A stretch of DNA of 35,827 bases, from positions 1-35,827 of the forward strand of contig CAZDGF010000038.1 in assembly GCA_964505065.1 (NCBI GenBank). The letters run 5' to 3'. The translations under genes were made by a program, and so were the position numbers. Within the stretch, counting starts at the first letter, position 1, and each line of letters starts with the position of its first letter. The notes below the pieces were generated by a model. It was not told the origin of the DNA, searched no databases, and saw only the letters and a program-made list of their open reading frames with translations. This document shows, in pieces, positions 16,395 through 24,745 of this stretch. Source of the DNA: JABMMZ01 sp964505065. Its GTDB lineage: Bacteria > Bacteroidota > Bacteroidia > NS11-12g > UBA955.

Positions 16395-16419
16395 AATCCC
16401 TCACTTTCCGCCAATAAAA
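16395..16419 (+). repeat. att-like direct repeat, copy 2
   Basis: This is an exact 25-base copy of 16242-16266, including a tRNA CCA end that belongs to no intact tRNA. It has no acceptor or anticodon partner upstream, so it is a tRNA fragment and not a gene. Confidence 0.8.
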
Positions 16420-16448
16420 TTCAGTTCTTTTTTTAATAAAAAAATTTG

Positions 16449-16456
16449 TAGGTTTG
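16449..16456 (+). promoter_or_regulatory. -7 promoter box (TAGGTTTG) for the glycan operon
   Basis: TAGGTTTG matches TAnnTTTG and ends 17 bases before the ATG at 16474. It is the only good promoter-like site seen for the overlapping five-gene run 16474-20225. Confidence 0.5.
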
Positions 16457-16473
16457 AACTTTCGTAAAAAACA

Positions 16474-17466
16474 ATGTTTGAACAATTAAAAAACGCCCGT
16501 GTTTTGGTTACAGGAGGTGCAGGATTTATAGGTAATAATTTGGTTAGAAAACTTTTGCAATGCGAGGTTTTGCAAATAGTAATTATGGATAATCAAAGCT
16601 CGGGTATGCAAGTATTTTTACCAAACGATGCCCGCATTACCTTTGTAGGTATGGATATAGATAAAATGGATAAACTCAATTTTGTAATCAATCAGCATAC
16701 TTTTGATTATGTTTTTCATTTGGCTGCCCATTTTGCAAATCAAAATTCTGTCGACCATCCTTTTAGCGATATTCAAACCAATATTGTAGGTACTGTAGGA
16801 CTTTTAGAAATTCTAAAATTTCATAAAAGCCTTAAAAAATTTGTATATGCTAGCAGCAGTTGTGTATATGGTACATCTGAAAATATGAACGAAGAAACCT
16901 ATATTTACCCTTCTGAAACACCTTATAGTATTAATAAATATACTGCCGAACTATACACCCAATATTATGCTCATTTATTCCATGTGCCTACTTTAAGTAT
17001 TCGTATTTTTAATACTTATGGTCCTTATGAAATGGCAGGAAAATACCGCAATGTAATACCTAATTTTATAGAAAAAGCCATAAATGGAGAAGAACTAACC
17101 ATAACAGGAACAGGCAAAGAAACAAGAGATTTTACATATGTAGAAGACCTTGTAGATTTAATGCTTTTGGGCGCTTGCAGCGAGCATAAAGAAGGCGAAA
17201 TATTTAATGGAGGCACAGGGGCAAAAACAGAAATTTTGAAAATGGCTGAAATTATAACTGCTGAAACCAATTCTACCTCGCAAATTACCTTTAAACCAGC
17301 CAGAAATTGGGACAAAGTAAAAGATAGAATGAGCGATACAAGCAAAAGTGCAAGTGCGTTAAATTATGCACCCAAAACCAGCATTGAAGAGGGTTTGAAA
17401 AAAACCATTAAATGGTATCAAGACAATTATGACAAGGTAAAATCTTTAAAAAATTATTTTGAATAA
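16474..17466 (+). CDS. NAD-dependent sugar-nucleotide epimerase/dehydratase (extended SDR)
   Basis: This 330-residue extended short-chain dehydrogenase acts on nucleotide sugars. The Rossmann motif GGAGFIG lies at residues 14-20, the catalytic Ser in YASSSCVYG, and the YxxxK pair in PYSINKYTAE. FNTYGPYE and the TGTGKETRDFTYVEDLVDLM segment are typical of UDP-sugar epimerases/4,6-dehydratases. Which sugar it uses cannot be read from sequence. It leads an operon: its stop codon shares one base with the next start (17466). By analogy with Arn-type pathways it could prepare the sugar nucleotide used by the adjacent glycosyltransferase. Confidence 0.88.
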   Translation: MFEQLKNARVLVTGGAGFIGNNLVRKLLQCEVLQIVIMDNQSSGMQVFLPNDARITFVGMDIDKMDKLNFVINQHTFDYVFHLAAHFANQNSVDHPFSDIQTNIVGTVGLLEILKFHKSLKKFVYASSSCVYGTSENMNEETYIYPSETPYSINKYTAELYTQYYAHLFHVPTLSIRIFNTYGPYEMAGKYRNVIPNFIEKAINGEELTITGTGKETRDFTYVEDLVDLMLLGACSEHKEGEIFNGGTGAKTEILKMAEIITAETNSTSQITFKPARNWDKVKDRMSDTSKSASALNYAPKTSIEEGLKKTIKWYQDNYDKVKSLKNYFE

Positions 17467-18230
17467 TGGCTAATAATAACCGAAAAGTTTTAGTCGTATT
17501 ACCTGCTTATAACGAGGAGGAAAACATTGGCGAATTGCTTGACCAAATACAATTTGCGCTTGAGGAAGATAGCAAAACAGAATACAAAGTATTTGTGGTA
17601 AACGATGGCAGTAGAGACAATACAGCCGCAATTGTAGAAGAAAAAGCCAAAACAATGCCCATAGATTTATTTACACATCCTGTAAATTTGGGCTTGGGTG
17701 CTACTATTCGTGATGGACTTTATAGAGCAGTACAAGCCAGCAATCCTAAAGATATTGTTATAACTATGGATGCAGATGCAACGCACAATCCAGGCTTAAT
17801 ATTGCGTTTATTCCGTATGATAGTAGAGGGACACGATGTAGTTATAGCCTCTCGTTTTCAGCCAGGGGCAAGGGTTATAGGCTTGGCTTGGTATAGAAGA
17901 TTATTGAGCTTTTTGGCTTCTACAACTTTTAGAATTATGTATCCTATACGTGGTGTTAAAGATTATACCTGTGGCTACCGTGCATTTAGAGCCGATGTAT
18001 TAAAAAATGCAATGGATGATTTTGGAGATAAATTTGTGGATCAAGATGGCTTTCAATGTTTAGTAGATATTTTAATAAAATTAAGAAGTAGAAAATTGAT
18101 GTTTGGCGAAACTCCTTTCATTTTAAGATATGATAATAAAGGAGGAGAAAGTAAAATGAGAATAGCCAAAACTATCAAAAATACATTGATATTAATGGTA
18201 AAAAGAAAATTTGTGAAGTTGAAACCATGA
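17466..18230 (+). CDS. Family 2 glycosyltransferase, DPM1/ArnC-like polyprenyl-phosphate sugar synthase
   Basis: This 254-residue GT-A enzyme likely moves a sugar from a nucleotide donor to polyprenyl phosphate at the cytoplasmic face of the inner membrane. The GT2 start VVLPAYNEEENIG, the VVNDGSRDNT motif, MDADATHNP with the DxD acidic residues, ASRFQPGAR, and GVKDYTCGYRAFR with DGFQ all match the dolichol-phosphate-mannose-synthase subgroup. There are no C-terminal TM helices, as in the soluble DPM1 type. It overlaps the epimerase by 1 base and the deacetylase by 4 (ATGA), so translational coupling is likely. A membrane GT-C enzyme that could use its product lies at 22591-24618. Confidence 0.9.
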   Translation: MANNNRKVLVVLPAYNEEENIGELLDQIQFALEEDSKTEYKVFVVNDGSRDNTAAIVEEKAKTMPIDLFTHPVNLGLGATIRDGLYRAVQASNPKDIVITMDADATHNPGLILRLFRMIVEGHDVVIASRFQPGARVIGLAWYRRLLSFLASTTFRIMYPIRGVKDYTCGYRAFRADVLKNAMDDFGDKFVDQDGFQCLVDILIKLRSRKLMFGETPFILRYDNKGGESKMRIAKTIKNTLILMVKRKFVKLKP

Positions 18231-19144
18231 AATACAAATATACTGTTCATATTGATATTGATTCGCCAATAACATTGGCAAATTTTTATAATGTTCAGTT
18301 ATATAATTACACGCAAGCCAATTTAGAAAAATTTTATTTAACAATATTCGAAAGAATGTTGGGCGTATTTGAAAAATTTAATATTAGGGCTACTTTTTTT
18401 TGCGTTGCTTCTGAAATTGAAAATTCAGAAATTATTTCAAATGTTCTAAAAGATGCAATTAAAAAGGGGCATTTTATAGGACATCATACTTATTCTCATC
18501 CTTTTGGATTGAATGAATTAAGCAACGACCAAATAAACGAAGAAATAAAAAATGCAAATACAATATTCAAATCTTGTTTAGGCATTAAGCCTATAGGTTT
18601 TCGCTCTCCTGGTTATGCTGTAGATACAAATTTAATCAATATTTTAGAACAAAATGAATTGAAATACGACTCATCTGCTGGTTGGCCTTTATTTCATATC
18701 ATTTTTAAATTATTAAGGAAATTAGGCTCTAAAAAAATGAAAGTAGGGTATGGCGAGACCAATGCTTTTTTTAAATCAAAGAATTATATACCAAATGTCA
18801 ATAATTGGCAGAGAAAAGGTAATAGAAACAATAGGTTTATAGAGTACCCATTACCTTCAAGTTTCATATTTTTGCCTTGCTATTCTAATTTACATTTAAC
18901 ATTTCCTTTGTGGTTTGTAAAAATATTATTATACTTTACTAAACGAAATGAACTATTAATTTATTTGATGCATGGTATAGAATTTTCAAGTATTGAAGAC
19001 GAATTTATTCCTAATGAAATACTTGCGCATCCTCATGTAAAAAAAGCATATTATATTAAAGAAATAAAATTAGAAAATATATTACGTTATATCAATTCAA
19101 AAAGAGAATATTATAGTATAGAAGAAAATGAAAGAAGAAATTAA
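18227..19144 (+). CDS. NodB-fold polysaccharide deacetylase, ArnD-like
   Basis: This 305-residue protein has the NodB homology fold. HIDIDS near the N-terminus stands where NodB proteins have TFDDG and ArnD has RIDVDT. IRATFF follows, then the metal-binding GHHTYSHP (HxxxH), IGFRSPGYAVD and a late IYLMHGIEF with the catalytic His. This order and the ID(I/V)D form resemble ArnD, which deformylates undecaprenyl-phosphate aminosugar, more than peptidoglycan deacetylases; no signal peptide is present. It overlaps the glycosyltransferase gene by 4 bases and the acyltransferase gene by 17. Its likely substrate is a lipid-linked N-acylated sugar, which is inference from context. Confidence 0.85.
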   Translation: MKYKYTVHIDIDSPITLANFYNVQLYNYTQANLEKFYLTIFERMLGVFEKFNIRATFFCVASEIENSEIISNVLKDAIKKGHFIGHHTYSHPFGLNELSNDQINEEIKNANTIFKSCLGIKPIGFRSPGYAVDTNLINILEQNELKYDSSAGWPLFHIIFKLLRKLGSKKMKVGYGETNAFFKSKNYIPNVNNWQRKGNRNNRFIEYPLPSSFIFLPCYSNLHLTFPLWFVKILLYFTKRNELLIYLMHGIEFSSIEDEFIPNEILAHPHVKKAYYIKEIKLENILRYINSKREYYSIEENERRN

Positions 19145-19832
19145 ATCAAAAAGTAATTACCAACGAGAGGCATTTGAAAGAATGTTAGAAGGCAAGGGGT
19201 TTACAATACCTCAATTATTAAAATTATCTGTTGCAGCCTTAAAAGAACCATTTTTAACTATACTTAGCCATTCTAATGGCCCTGCTGGAATGGCTTTAAG
19301 AAGATTATACTATAAAAGTGTTATGAAATCTGTTGGCAAAAATTGTATTTTTGATGTTGGTTTGAAAATTTTATCACCCGAGAATATTTCCATTGGCGAA
19401 TACACTTGGATAGATAGATATGCTGCTTTGTACGGCACATTTGGAGAGATAAAAATTGGCAAAAGAATACACATTTCGCCTAATTGTATAATAAGCCCTG
19501 GAGAAATGGGTTTAGAATTAGAAGATTATGTAGGCATTAGTACAGGTTGCCATATTTATGGGCATACCCAAGCACCTGTTAAAAATATGAGAATGAGCGG
19601 ACCTATGGTTCCAGAAAGATATAAAGCTGTTAAAGAAGGCAAAGTAAGAATGCTGAAAGATTCTTTTTTAGGCACTTACACTGTTGTACTTCCGGGTGTT
19701 ACTATTGGCGAAGGAGCTGTTGTTGGTGCTCATTCTATAGTTACAAAAGATATACCAGATTGGACTATAGCAGCTGGTTGTCCTGCTAAAGTAATAGGAA
19801 AAAGAGATAAATTAGATTTACCTGAATTATAA
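19128..19832 (+). CDS. Left-handed beta-helix (hexapeptide-repeat) acyltransferase
   Basis: The 234-residue product has an N-terminal helical part (1-65) and then hexapeptide repeats forming a left-handed beta helix (about 75-220): IGKNC-like turns, ISIGEYTWIDRYAA, IKIGKRIHISPNCIIS, GISTGCHIYGHT, VVLPGVTIGEGAVVGAHSIVTKDIPDWTIAAGCPAKVIGKR. The C-terminal half matches WbbJ/NodL-like O- or N-acetyltransferases using acetyl-CoA. The His in IYGHTQAP may be catalytic. The 17-base overlap with the deacetylase gene and the zero-base gap to the MaoC gene put it in the same operon. It could re-acylate a deacetylated sugar or decorate the glycan with another acyl group. Confidence 0.87.
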   Translation: MKEEIKSKSNYQREAFERMLEGKGFTIPQLLKLSVAALKEPFLTILSHSNGPAGMALRRLYYKSVMKSVGKNCIFDVGLKILSPENISIGEYTWIDRYAALYGTFGEIKIGKRIHISPNCIISPGEMGLELEDYVGISTGCHIYGHTQAPVKNMRMSGPMVPERYKAVKEGKVRMLKDSFLGTYTVVLPGVTIGEGAVVGAHSIVTKDIPDWTIAAGCPAKVIGKRDKLDLPEL

Positions 19833-20225
19833 ATGAGTTATAACATAGGCGATATTAAGGAAGAAATTTTTTGTTTTACCCAAAAACAAGTAGATATTTT
19901 TATTGAATTAACAGGAGATAACAATCCTATTCATTACGACATTAAATACTCAGAAAATACAATATTTAAAAAACCAATTATACACGGTTTTTTATCAGCA
20001 AGTATTTTTTCAAAAATTTTAGGTATTTCTATGCCAGGCTATGGCACTATTTATCTTAAACAAGAAATAAATTTTAAACTACCTATGTATGTGGGTATTG
20101 AATATAAATGTAAAGTTGAGATATTAGATATTAATGGTTCAAAATATACTTTAAGAACAATAATAACTAATGAAAAAGAAGAAATAACTATTGATGGGTT
20201 GGCAGTAGTATTGAACAAAAATTAA
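19833..20225 (+). CDS. MaoC-like (R)-specific enoyl-CoA hydratase
   Basis: This 130-residue single-hotdog protein has the MaoC/PhaJ catalytic pair Asp29 and His34 in the motif TGDNNPIHYD, with the same five-residue spacing as in PhaJ. IIHGFLSASIFSKIL and GTIYLKQEINFKLPMYVG fit the family too. Such enzymes hydrate trans-2-enoyl-CoA to (R)-3-hydroxyacyl-CoA. It begins immediately after the acyltransferase stop, and its own TAA overlaps the convergent LamG gene through TTAA. A hydratase in a glycan operon is unusual; it could supply an (R)-3-hydroxyacyl group to the adjacent acyltransferase. Confidence 0.85.
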   Translation: MSYNIGDIKEEIFCFTQKQVDIFIELTGDNNPIHYDIKYSENTIFKKPIIHGFLSASIFSKILGISMPGYGTIYLKQEINFKLPMYVGIEYKCKVEILDINGSKYTLRTIITNEKEEITIDGLAVVLNKN

Positions 20226-21190
20226 TTAACCATTATTTTTTTTGTTACTGTTAATTTATTATCTAAATCTGTAAATTTTATACAATACATTCCTTTTGAA
20301 TAATTACTTAAATCAATATTTGAATGATTATTTGAATTTAAAATATTTTTTCCATTAATATCAAATACTTTGATTTCATAATTGTTAGAAATATTTTGAT
20401 TGATATGCAATATACCATTTGATGATGGATTAGGGAAAACATTTATAGCATTTGAAAATTCAGACAATGTTAAAATACTTGAAGTAAATTGACTTGGTTT
20501 TAAAGCGCATTTATATATCGCCACATTATCTATTGCACCATGAAATCTATAAGAATTTGGATATGCTAATTGTATTGATGGGTCGGAAGCCATTCCAATA
20601 TGCAATGAAAAATTTGAATTTTGAGGAACTTGAGATTTATATGTATTATCGAGGACTTTATTGATATACAATCGTATAGAATCATCTGCTCCTCTAACTA
20701 CTGCCAAATGGCTCCAAACGCCTGTATTTACTATTCCATTCGACCATTTATATGTACCGTAGCTTCCTGTATGTGTAAAACCCTCCAACTCTCCATTAGT
20801 ATGAATACCCATGCCATAAGCTGCAAGACCACTGCCAGCATTGCCCCATTTATCTACTATTGCCACATGGTTGTCTTTAAAATTTCCATATCCAACCTCT
20901 GGCTTTACCCATGCCATAATTGTCCATACTTTGTTTAAATCATTTGCTGTATCATCTGCTATTACAATATGGTCATCAATGCCATCAAAAAAATAAGCAC
21001 TATTTGCTTTGCCATTTCTATCGGTTGTAAGTGTTGCACCTACTACAGTTCCGTGTTTGCCATTTCCGCTTGAATCTTTTGCATTGCCATTAAAAGGTAA
21101 TAAAATACTTGGTTTGCATTGTCCAAAAGATTTAGAAAATGAAGTTATAAAAATAAATAAAAATAAAAATAATAGATTTGATTTTTTCAT
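20222..21190 (-). CDS. Secreted LamG/concanavalin-A-like domain protein with T9SS sorting domain
   Basis: The 322-residue product has a signal peptide (MKKSNLLFLFLFIFITSFS..., cut near GQ/C, residue 24). A LamG-3/ConA-like beta-sandwich spans about 25-230 (NGNAKDSSGNGKHG, YFFDGIDDHIVIAD, WTIMAWVKPE, HLAVVRGADDSIRLYIN, IDNVAIYKCALKPSQ). A type A T9SS sorting domain covers the last 75 residues (VFPNPSSNGILHI, KVFDINGKNI, SKGMYCIKF). It should be exported to the cell surface, perhaps binding carbohydrate. The -7 box TACTTTTG lies only 4 bases before the ATG, so the mRNA may be leaderless. It is convergent with the MaoC gene with a 4-base overlap. Confidence 0.9.
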   Translation of the reverse strand: MKKSNLLFLFLFIFITSFSKSFGQCKPSILLPFNGNAKDSSGNGKHGTVVGATLTTDRNGKANSAYFFDGIDDHIVIADDTANDLNKVWTIMAWVKPEVGYGNFKDNHVAIVDKWGNAGSGLAAYGMGIHTNGELEGFTHTGSYGTYKWSNGIVNTGVWSHLAVVRGADDSIRLYINKVLDNTYKSQVPQNSNFSLHIGMASDPSIQLAYPNSYRFHGAIDNVAIYKCALKPSQFTSSILTLSEFSNAINVFPNPSSNGILHINQNISNNYEIKVFDINGKNILNSNNHSNIDLSNYSKGMYCIKFTDLDNKLTVTKKIMVN

Positions 21191-21194
21191 AGAA

Positions 21195-21202
21195 CAAAAG
21201 TA
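21195..21202 (-). promoter_or_regulatory. -7 promoter box (TACTTTTG) for the LamG gene
   Basis: On the minus strand TACTTTTG matches TAnnTTTG and ends 4 bases before the ATG at 21190. The start codon is secure because the signal peptide begins there, so transcription should start at or next to the ATG. Confidence 0.5.
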
Positions 21203-21211
21203 AATAAAAAT

Positions 21212-22510
21212 TTATAATACTTGTGAAATTATTTTTTCAGCCATTAATTTCCCTTCTCTTACAGCATAATTTGTTCCTCTATCTTCAGGGTATATTTGTG
21301 CCATAGTGTTAATGTATACATTGGATAGTGGTGTTTTATGCGAAGGAATTATTTTGCTATAATGCAAAGTTACCAATGGTTGAGAATAAGCATCTCGCCA
21401 CACATGATAATCTACCACCCAAGATTCTTCAAATAAAGGAAACATCTTTTTAATATATGGAACTGCATATTCAAAAAATTCTTTTTCTGTCATGTTATAC
21501 AAAGTCTCATCTGTAGGTAAATATTTAGATAAATATACTATATGTCTGCCTTTGTAGCTTTCAATAGGCTCAAAATTAGTATGTTCTATAACCCCAACAA
21601 AAGGAAAGCCTGGGTCGTTTACATTCAGCCAATAAATATCGCTCAAACTTTTATTCAATTCTAAAGTTAAACAAACATTGCCTATATATTGTACCTTTAA
21701 CAAACTATTGATGTACTCAATGGGTGCAATATTTTTAAGCACATTTGCTATAATTGGAAATGGGATAGTTAAAACAGTTTTATCAGCTTTATAAAATGTA
21801 TTATCTTTTAATTTAACACCTTCATTAGTAGCTTCTACAACTTCAGCATTTAATATAAGTTTGCCATTATTTTCAATAATTTTTTCAACCATTCTATCAG
21901 CCAAAGCCCCAAACCCACCTTTATAATAGGCTAAATATTCCTTGCCTTTTTCTCCTCTACTGCCGCCTCTTAATTTTAATTTATTCCAAAACCAAACAGC
22001 TGATACTTCTTCTGCATACCTTCCAAATTTACCTTTTAGCAAAGGCTCCCAAACTACTTTATAGCCTTGTTTACCGCATATTTTTACCAACCAATCTTTA
22101 GCTGTAATATTTTCTAACTTTATCCAATTTTTAATTATTCTAACATTTAAAACAACAAAACCTAAACGTATGCGATTAATAAAATTTAAGGGTTTAAACT
22201 TTAATAAATCTAAAGGAGAACTCAATTTAAAAAAATTGTTGGCAAAATACATCCCATTTTTAATTGGACGAGAAATAATATTTTCTTCACATTTTAAATC
22301 TTTAATTAATGAAATAATATCATTATCATTTGTAAACCAATGGTGGTAAAATTTTTCTAAATATTGCCCATTTACCTTATAACTTGCAGCTAATCCGCCC
22401 ACTTCATTGTCTTTTTCAATTAAATTTACAATCCACCCATTTTTTGAAAGATAATATGCCATAGTTAAACCCGTAAAACCTGCACCAACTATATTAATTG
22501 TCTTATTCAT
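21212..22510 (-). CDS. FAD-dependent amine-oxidase-like oxidoreductase
   Basis: This 432-residue flavoprotein has a dinucleotide-binding GAGFTGLTMAYYL at the N-terminus, followed by LIEKDNEVGGLAASY, as in the protoporphyrinogen-oxidase/amine-oxidase/UDP-galactopyranose-mutase superfamily. A C-terminal FAD-contacting region NVYINTMAQIYPEDRGTNYAV also fits. No motif fixes a substrate. Members of this subgroup are common in polysaccharide and lipid-linked sugar clusters, consistent with its place between the ArnC/ArnD-like genes and the GT-C gene. It is transcribed away from the GT-C gene; the 80-base gap holds both promoters. Confidence 0.8.
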   Translation of the reverse strand: MNKTINIVGAGFTGLTMAYYLSKNGWIVNLIEKDNEVGGLAASYKVNGQYLEKFYHHWFTNDNDIISLIKDLKCEENIISRPIKNGMYFANNFFKLSSPLDLLKFKPLNFINRIRLGFVVLNVRIIKNWIKLENITAKDWLVKICGKQGYKVVWEPLLKGKFGRYAEEVSAVWFWNKLKLRGGSRGEKGKEYLAYYKGGFGALADRMVEKIIENNGKLILNAEVVEATNEGVKLKDNTFYKADKTVLTIPFPIIANVLKNIAPIEYINSLLKVQYIGNVCLTLELNKSLSDIYWLNVNDPGFPFVGVIEHTNFEPIESYKGRHIVYLSKYLPTDETLYNMTEKEFFEYAVPYIKKMFPLFEESWVVDYHVWRDAYSQPLVTLHYSKIIPSHKTPLSNVYINTMAQIYPEDRGTNYAVREGKLMAEKIISQVL

Positions 22511-22590
22511 AAATTAAATGCAATATTAATACTTTAATTTAATACTTTATTTAATTGGTATTTTGTAATATTGCCTATTCAATTGTCAAT

Positions 22591-24618
22591 ATGTCGAAAA
22601 AAGATAAGAATATTAGTAATACTATACTAAACAAAAAAGCAAACAAAGTATCTACTTTAGAAAAATATGGATTAAAAATAGCTATAACTTTGTTAGTAAT
22701 AGCCATAATTTTAAGATGTTATAATATTGGCTATTTAGCCTTATGGGTAGATGAATATATGCATGCTTTTGCCGCAATGAAAGGCAAATTTACGCATGGC
22801 GAAAATAATGGTATTTTACTTACTTGGATTAATACAAGTTTAGCTTTTATTTTTGGATTTTCTGAAACAGCATTACGCACCCCTGTTGCTATTATTGGCT
22901 CTTTTATAGTTTTAATTGTATATAAGTTAGGCAAAGAAATGGTAAACACCAAAGTAGGTTTAATATCTGCAATTTTTACTTTATTTTCTATCTATTTAAT
23001 TTTTTGGAGTAGAGTGGATAGACCCTATGGCATAGTTCCTGCTTTTTATTGTTTAGCTTTACTATATGCTTGGCTTACTTTCGAAAAACCCAATTTAACA
23101 TCTAAATTAAGTTTCAATAAAAAATATTTATTCATTGCAATAGGCGCGTTTATACTTGCAATGTTAAGCCAGTTAATTAGTTTTTTACTGGTTTTTAGCA
23201 TTGGATTTTATGCAACTTTCTTGGCTATTAATAATTTGATTACCAAAAAAGAAAGTTTATTAAAATTTTCATTTATTAAAATTGTATTTTACTTAAATAT
23301 TGTGCTTATTCTATTTATGTTTACCCCGCTTAGCAGTATAGTAACTAAGCCTATTTTAGAAATTTTTTTGCCAAAAAATATTGCCACTTTTATATTGCCC
23401 GATTTTAAGAATATTGCCACAATATGGAATGGCGAGCAATGGGATAAATGTTACAATACCTACAAAGGGGTTTTAAATACTGATTTTAAAAATTTAGCAA
23501 TATTTGGTTGGTTAGGTTTTATTTTAAGTTTTTTTTACCATAGAAAAGTTTGTTATTTTTTAGTTTCTTCTTTTGTAGTGCCTTTTCTTCTATTAAGTTT
23601 TATATTTACTAGTACAAGTCATGCTAAATATTTAATCCAAATATATCCTATATTTTTATTAAGCGCAGCTTATACTTTTTATTTTTTATTTTTTATAGCT
23701 TCAAAATATTTAAATAAAAATTTTAATGAAAACAATCAATCATATACTAACATTACAAATGCAATTATCATAATCATTTTAATTGCTTTTATTCCTTTTA
23801 AATCTATTTTAGAATTAATTAAATCTGAAAAATATGGCAATTTAGTAGCACCCGAATTATCTGAAATTTCTTATGTTAATTGGAAACAGCCATGTTTATT
23901 TTTAAAAGACAATATGAAAAAAAATGATATTGTAATGGCTACTGTTCAAACAGCACCAAAATATTATTTAGAAATGGATTCTGTTGTATGGTTTAGGCAA
24001 ATGCAGTTGAACCCTAAATGGTCGCTTGCAAATGATAAGGAAGAAAAATATATTCCCAATAAACCCGAGAACAGAAAAAACAGCGCATATACCTACGAGC
24101 AATTGGTAAAAACATATGAAAATAACCCAAGAGGTTGGCTACTTGCAGATTATTATTTTGAAAATGCGCTTACCGACCCAAAAGCAAAAGAATTTGTAGA
24201 AAAAAACTTTATTTTTCATTTTGAAGCCTGTACAGATGGGGCTGTAAAAGTATTTAGCTGGGATAAAGCAAAACCTAAAACAATGCCAACTGAATTTGTA
24301 ATTGAATTGGGTAAAAACGAATACCAACAAGCCTCGCAAGAGTTTAGTTACAATATCAATACGCAAGGTTTTCCACCAAAAGTAAGTTTATTTTTTGTAG
24401 CCCAAGGTATAGATACCAATAATGAAGCCTATATTTTGATTAATGGAAAGCCTACTGCTATACAAACTAATGGAAAGCCCAATGAATTAGGCACTTGCGG
24501 TGCAGTTGTAGATGCTTCATTTTTTAAAAATGGTGAAAATAAAATTCAATTTGCCTATAATCCAGAGGCAGAGGATTCGCCAAAAGGTTTTGTAATTATG
24601 AATATGAGTTTTCAGTAG
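22591..24618 (+). CDS. Membrane GT-C glycosyltransferase, family 39/ArnT-like
   Basis: The 675-residue protein starts with a charged cytoplasmic tail and then has about ten TM helices up to residue 410. The first outside loop carries LWVDEYMHA, in the position of the catalytic acidic residues of PMT/ArnT enzymes. A TM stretch IFWSRVDRPYGIVPA fits too. GT-C enzymes take a sugar from polyprenyl phosphate and place it on lipid or protein outside the membrane. Beyond about residue 430 comes a non-membrane, partly beta-rich domain (for example NEAYILINGKPTAIQ near the end), probably extracytoplasmic. The ATG at 22591 is preferred over an earlier TTG at 22555. It is the natural partner of the DPM1/ArnC-like gene at 17466. 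Confidence 0.85.
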   Translation: MSKKDKNISNTILNKKANKVSTLEKYGLKIAITLLVIAIILRCYNIGYLALWVDEYMHAFAAMKGKFTHGENNGILLTWINTSLAFIFGFSETALRTPVAIIGSFIVLIVYKLGKEMVNTKVGLISAIFTLFSIYLIFWSRVDRPYGIVPAFYCLALLYAWLTFEKPNLTSKLSFNKKYLFIAIGAFILAMLSQLISFLLVFSIGFYATFLAINNLITKKESLLKFSFIKIVFYLNIVLILFMFTPLSSIVTKPILEIFLPKNIATFILPDFKNIATIWNGEQWDKCYNTYKGVLNTDFKNLAIFGWLGFILSFFYHRKVCYFLVSSFVVPFLLLSFIFTSTSHAKYLIQIYPIFLLSAAYTFYFLFFIASKYLNKNFNENNQSYTNITNAIIIIILIAFIPFKSILELIKSEKYGNLVAPELSEISYVNWKQPCLFLKDNMKKNDIVMATVQTAPKYYLEMDSVVWFRQMQLNPKWSLANDKEEKYIPNKPENRKNSAYTYEQLVKTYENNPRGWLLADYYFENALTDPKAKEFVEKNFIFHFEACTDGAVKVFSWDKAKPKTMPTEFVIELGKNEYQQASQEFSYNINTQGFPPKVSLFFVAQGIDTNNEAYILINGKPTAIQTNGKPNELGTCGAVVDASFFKNGENKIQFAYNPEAEDSPKGFVIMNMSFQ

Positions 24619-24629
24619 GGAAGGGTCGT

Positions 24630-24737
24630 GTCGAGTAGCTTTTGGCTTTGCAAAAGCGTATCGAGACATTTGTAAAGTAAGCTCTCACTTCTCGATACAA
24701 AATTTCAAAGCTTCCCGCATGTGCGGGATTACTCGAA
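24630..24737. repeat. Nested inverted-repeat element between convergent genes
   Basis: The outer motif TCGAGTA near 24633 faces TACTCGA near 24730. Inside these, GTATCGAG faces CTCGATAC, and TCCCGCA/TGCGGGA forms a 7-bp stem at 24713-24728. The last part is the inverted counterpart of 1452-1475. It fills the roughly 125-base gap between convergent genes and may end transcription in both directions. Confidence 0.65.
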
Positions 24738-24745
24738 ATGACGCG

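Noticed and set aside
16395..16419. Second tRNA gene
   Set aside because: Only the 3' 19 bases of a tRNA are present, without anticodon or D arm.
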